Assembly (NCBI RefSeq): GCF_014204625.1
Contig: NZ_JACHLU010000015.1
Coordinates: forward strand, 1-64,000
Source: Gillisella vitis
Lineage (GTDB): Bacteria; Pseudomonadota; Alphaproteobacteria; Rhizobiales; Rhizobiaceae
DNA length: 64,000 bases
Direction of reading: 5' to 3'
In this document: positions 62,112-64,000 of the stretch, piece by piece
Layout of the letters: each line of letters starts with the position of its first letter
Position numbering within the stretch: position 1 is the stretch's first letter
The notes under the pieces: model-generated
What the model saw: the letters and a program-made list of their open reading frames with translations, nothing else
The model's database searches: none
Told to the model about the DNA's origin: nothing
Program-made: the position numbers and the translations under genes

Positions 62112-63491
62112 CTAAACCGGCACCCTGATCGTTGCCCGCAAGCCGCCCAGGGGGCTATCACCCAGTGTTACATGGCCGCCATGGCTGCGGGCGATGTCCT
62201 GGGCGATGGCCAGGCCAAGGCCGGTGCCGGAGGCATCCTGATTGCGCGCCTCATCCAGCCGGAAAAACGGTTTGAAAACATCATCGCGCGAGGCTGCGGG
62301 AATGCCGGGGCCGTCATCATCAAACACGATTGTCAGCCATTTGTTGCCGTGCCGTGCTTCCACATGCACGCTATTGGCATAGCGGCGGCCATTGGCGGCC
62401 AGATTGCCCACCAGCCGCCAGAAGGCGTTGGGCCGCACCCGCACATTCTCATCGCCAGTGATATGAAAGCTGAAGTTTTTGCCGTGCAGGATAAAATCGC
62501 TGCTGATTTTTTCCAGCATGTCGCGCAGATTGAAGGGGCCGAAATTCTCTTCGGCCTCGCCCTTGGCAAAGGCCATATAGCCTTCCAGCATGGTTTGCAT
62601 GGCATCCACATCTTCATTCAGCGGTTCCAGATCGGGGTTGTCTCCGGCCAGGGCCAATTGCAGCTTGAAGCGGGTGAGGATGGTGCGCAAATCGTGGCTG
62701 ACGCCGGTGAGCATGGCGGTGCGCTGTTCCAGCTGGCGCTCGATGCGTTCGCGCATCAGGATAAAGGCGCGGCCAGCGCGGCGAATTTCATCGGCTCCGC
62801 GCGGCACAAAATCCTTTTCTGGCTTTTGCCCCTTGCCAAAACTCTCGGCGGCTGCGGCCAGCGACAGGATCGGGCGAATCTGACCGCGCAAAAACAGGGT
62901 GGAGATGATGATCAGCACCAGCGAGGTGCCAAACATCCACAGCAGGAAAATATGAGTGTTGGAGGCATAGGCCTGACTGCGCCGGGTGAAAATGCGCAAC
63001 ACCTGCCCATCCAGCTTGATGCGAATTTCGATCAGGGGTGAATCGCCAACCGTGTCGATCCAGAAGGGCCGATTGATCTGGCGGCGCAATTCGTCACTGA
63101 GCAATTGGTCGAGAATCGAGAAAAACGGCTTTGGCCGTGGCGCAGGCAATTCGCCATTTTTTTCCAAGGTTGCCGTCAGCGCCATTTTTTCGCGGGCAAT
63201 CGTCAGAATCTGGGCGCTGTCATCGGGGTATTTTTCCAGCAGCACAATAATGGCAGAGATGTCGCGGGTGACGGCGGCAGACAGGCGCTGCGTCACCATC
63301 TGCCAATGGCGCTCCATGAACACAAACAGCAGCACGGTTTGCAGAATCAGCATTGGTAGAATGATGATCAGCAGCGAGCGGGCAAACAGCCCGGTGGGCA
63401 ATTGCCGTCTGAACCAACGGCTGAACCAGCGCAGGTTGACCCATGAGATGCGCCGGGTTTTCAACTGGCCGAGGGCCTCAAACAGAGTCAT
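62112..63491 (-). CDS. EnvZ-type sensor histidine kinase
   Basis: 459 residues: membrane helix about 37-59, periplasmic sensor 60-178, second helix about 180-201, HAMP about 203-255, then the kinase core. The phosphorylated His266 lies in GVSHDLRTILTRFKLQLAL; the Pro usually found in HDLRTPLTR is Ile271 here. N box LVGNLAANGRRYANSV, G1 FDDDGPGIP and G2 GTGLGLAIAQDIARSHGG are present. Phosphorylates the OmpR-type regulator encoded 4 bases upstream. Confidence 0.93.
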   Translation of the reverse strand: MTLFEALGQLKTRRISWVNLRWFSRWFRRQLPTGLFARSLLIIILPMLILQTVLLFVFMERHWQMVTQRLSAAVTRDISAIIVLLEKYPDDSAQILTIAREKMALTATLEKNGELPAPRPKPFFSILDQLLSDELRRQINRPFWIDTVGDSPLIEIRIKLDGQVLRIFTRRSQAYASNTHIFLLWMFGTSLVLIIISTLFLRGQIRPILSLAAAAESFGKGQKPEKDFVPRGADEIRRAGRAFILMRERIERQLEQRTAMLTGVSHDLRTILTRFKLQLALAGDNPDLEPLNEDVDAMQTMLEGYMAFAKGEAEENFGPFNLRDMLEKISSDFILHGKNFSFHITGDENVRVRPNAFWRLVGNLAANGRRYANSVHVEARHGNKWLTIVFDDDGPGIPAASRDDVFKPFFRLDEARNQDASGTGLGLAIAQDIARSHGGHVTLGDSPLGGLRATIRVPV

Positions 63492-63495
63492 GCCG

Positions 63496-64000
63496 TTAAT
63501 CCCGGCTCAGGCGATAGCCGATACCACGCACGGTTTGCAGCCAGACCGGATTGGCTGGATCCTCCTCGATCTTGCGGCGCAGGCGGTTGATCTGCACATC
63601 AATGGTGCGCTCGCCGACATCGGCATCTTCCCCTACCAGCTCGTGGCGGGGAATGGTTTCACCGGCCTTGTTGGCAAACAGCATCATGATGTCCTGCTCG
63701 CGGTCCGTGAGGTGAATGATGTCTGCGCCTTTTTTCAGCTCCTTGCGCAGCAGCGAAAAACTGTAGGGACCAAACATCACCTGCTCGATTTTGGGCCCGT
63801 CGCCACTGGTGTTGCGCTTCAGAATATTGTTGATGCGCAAAACCAGTTCACGCGGATCAAACGGTTTGGCCAGATAATCATCCGCACCAGCCTCCAGCCC
63901 GGCAATGCGGGAATCAGCTTCGGAACGGGCGGTGAGCATGATGATTGGTGCCTGATTTTTCTGCTCGGACAGGGATTTGGTGAGCGACAGGCCGTTTTCG
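63496..64000 (-). CDS. OmpR-type response regulator (5' end outside the window)
   Basis: The reading frame is open to the window edge (in frame GAA at 63997-63999, then ENGLSLTKSLSEQKNQAPIIMLTARS), so 168 C-terminal codons are visible and the phosphorylated Asp lies beyond the edge. Seen are the receiver end PIIMLTAR and LAKPFDPREL (conserved Lys) and the winged-helix domain ending RTIDVQINRLRRKIEEDPANPVWLQTVRGIGYRL. Partner of the downstream kinase; its target genes are not evident. Confidence 0.93.
   Translation of the reverse strand, partial: ENGLSLTKSLSEQKNQAPIIMLTARSEADSRIAGLEAGADDYLAKPFDPRELVLRINNILKRNTSGDGPKIEQVMFGPYSFSLLRKELKKGADIIHLTDREQDIMMLFANKAGETIPRHELVGEDADVGERTIDVQINRLRRKIEEDPANPVWLQTVRGIGYRLSRD

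Noticed and set aside
1..64000. CRISPR arrays, tRNA or rRNA genes, complete insertion sequences, prophage
   Set aside because: I looked for regularly spaced direct repeats, tRNA TPsiC-type ends, rRNA stretches, transposase and integrase signatures and found none. The repeats here are isolated palindromes.

Overview
The window reads as chromosomal DNA of an alphaproteobacterium of the Rhizobiaceae (Agrobacterium/Allorhizobium/Rhizobium type); the genus cannot be fixed from sequence alone. Reasons: separate petA-petB-petC genes, a ClpS paralogue, the hemF, cca, prs, pgeF, lgt, ubiK, proC gene repertoire, RIME-like intergenic mosaic palindromes and a second family of small rhizobial palindromes that recurs about nine times. 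Gene density is high and almost every start has a GGAG-type ribosome binding site.

Layout. 1-1060: edge of an unknown gene, a BrnT/BrnA toxin-antitoxin pair and palindromic repeats. 1060-3055: leuA preceded by a leader peptide with a run of four leucines, a likely attenuator. 3.1-8.35 kb: a BenE-type transporter, then a complete bufferin (copper-binding RiPP) locus: bufA-bufB-bufC-doxX on the minus strand, diverging from a sigma factor/anti-sigma pair (SigF/NrsF type). The two divergent promoters carry the same TGTAACA-N16-CGTA motif. bufB carries a rhizobial palindromic repeat in frame inside its coding sequence, adding about 36 residues. 8.3-15 kb: ClpP-like peptidase, an isolated flagellin, hemF, small conserved proteins, cca-nudix-DUF1285. 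15-22.5 kb: MoxR/DUF58/BatA-DUF4159/large membrane protein/GNAT operon. 22.4-32 kb: GNAT, glutathionyl-hydroquinone reductase, Nudix, phosphoesterase, a lipase-fold protein with a long Pro/Glu-rich tail, trmL and two tandem ABC exporters.

32-33.9 kb looks like an accessory insertion: an unrecognised propeller-like protein bracketed by repeats, then a gene remnant and two complex palindromes just before petABC. 36.8-43.9 kb: apt, two MaoC proteins with glutathione peroxidase, a membrane protein, ychF, clpS2, a RIME element, a PACE efflux pump, GNAT, pth. 43.9-47.2 kb: a GGDEF/EAL protein with a solute-binding protein, lying between rplY and pth. 48.2-51.5 kb: a truncated AcoR-type regulator, aldehyde dehydrogenase and DUF779. 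51.5-58.9 kb: winged-helix-like regulator, repeat cluster, prs, lipoprotein, a degenerate M24 protein, pgeF, NDUFAF7-like methyltransferase, lgt. 59-64 kb: ubiK, a cluster of DnaA-box-like sites, ybjN-proC-csaA, and a two-component pair with a DUF1349 gene; the response regulator is cut by the window end.

The most interesting items are the bufferin locus with its shared divergent promoter motif and the repeat built into bufB, the leu leader, and the family of hairpins whose apical sequence is conserved while the arms change together.
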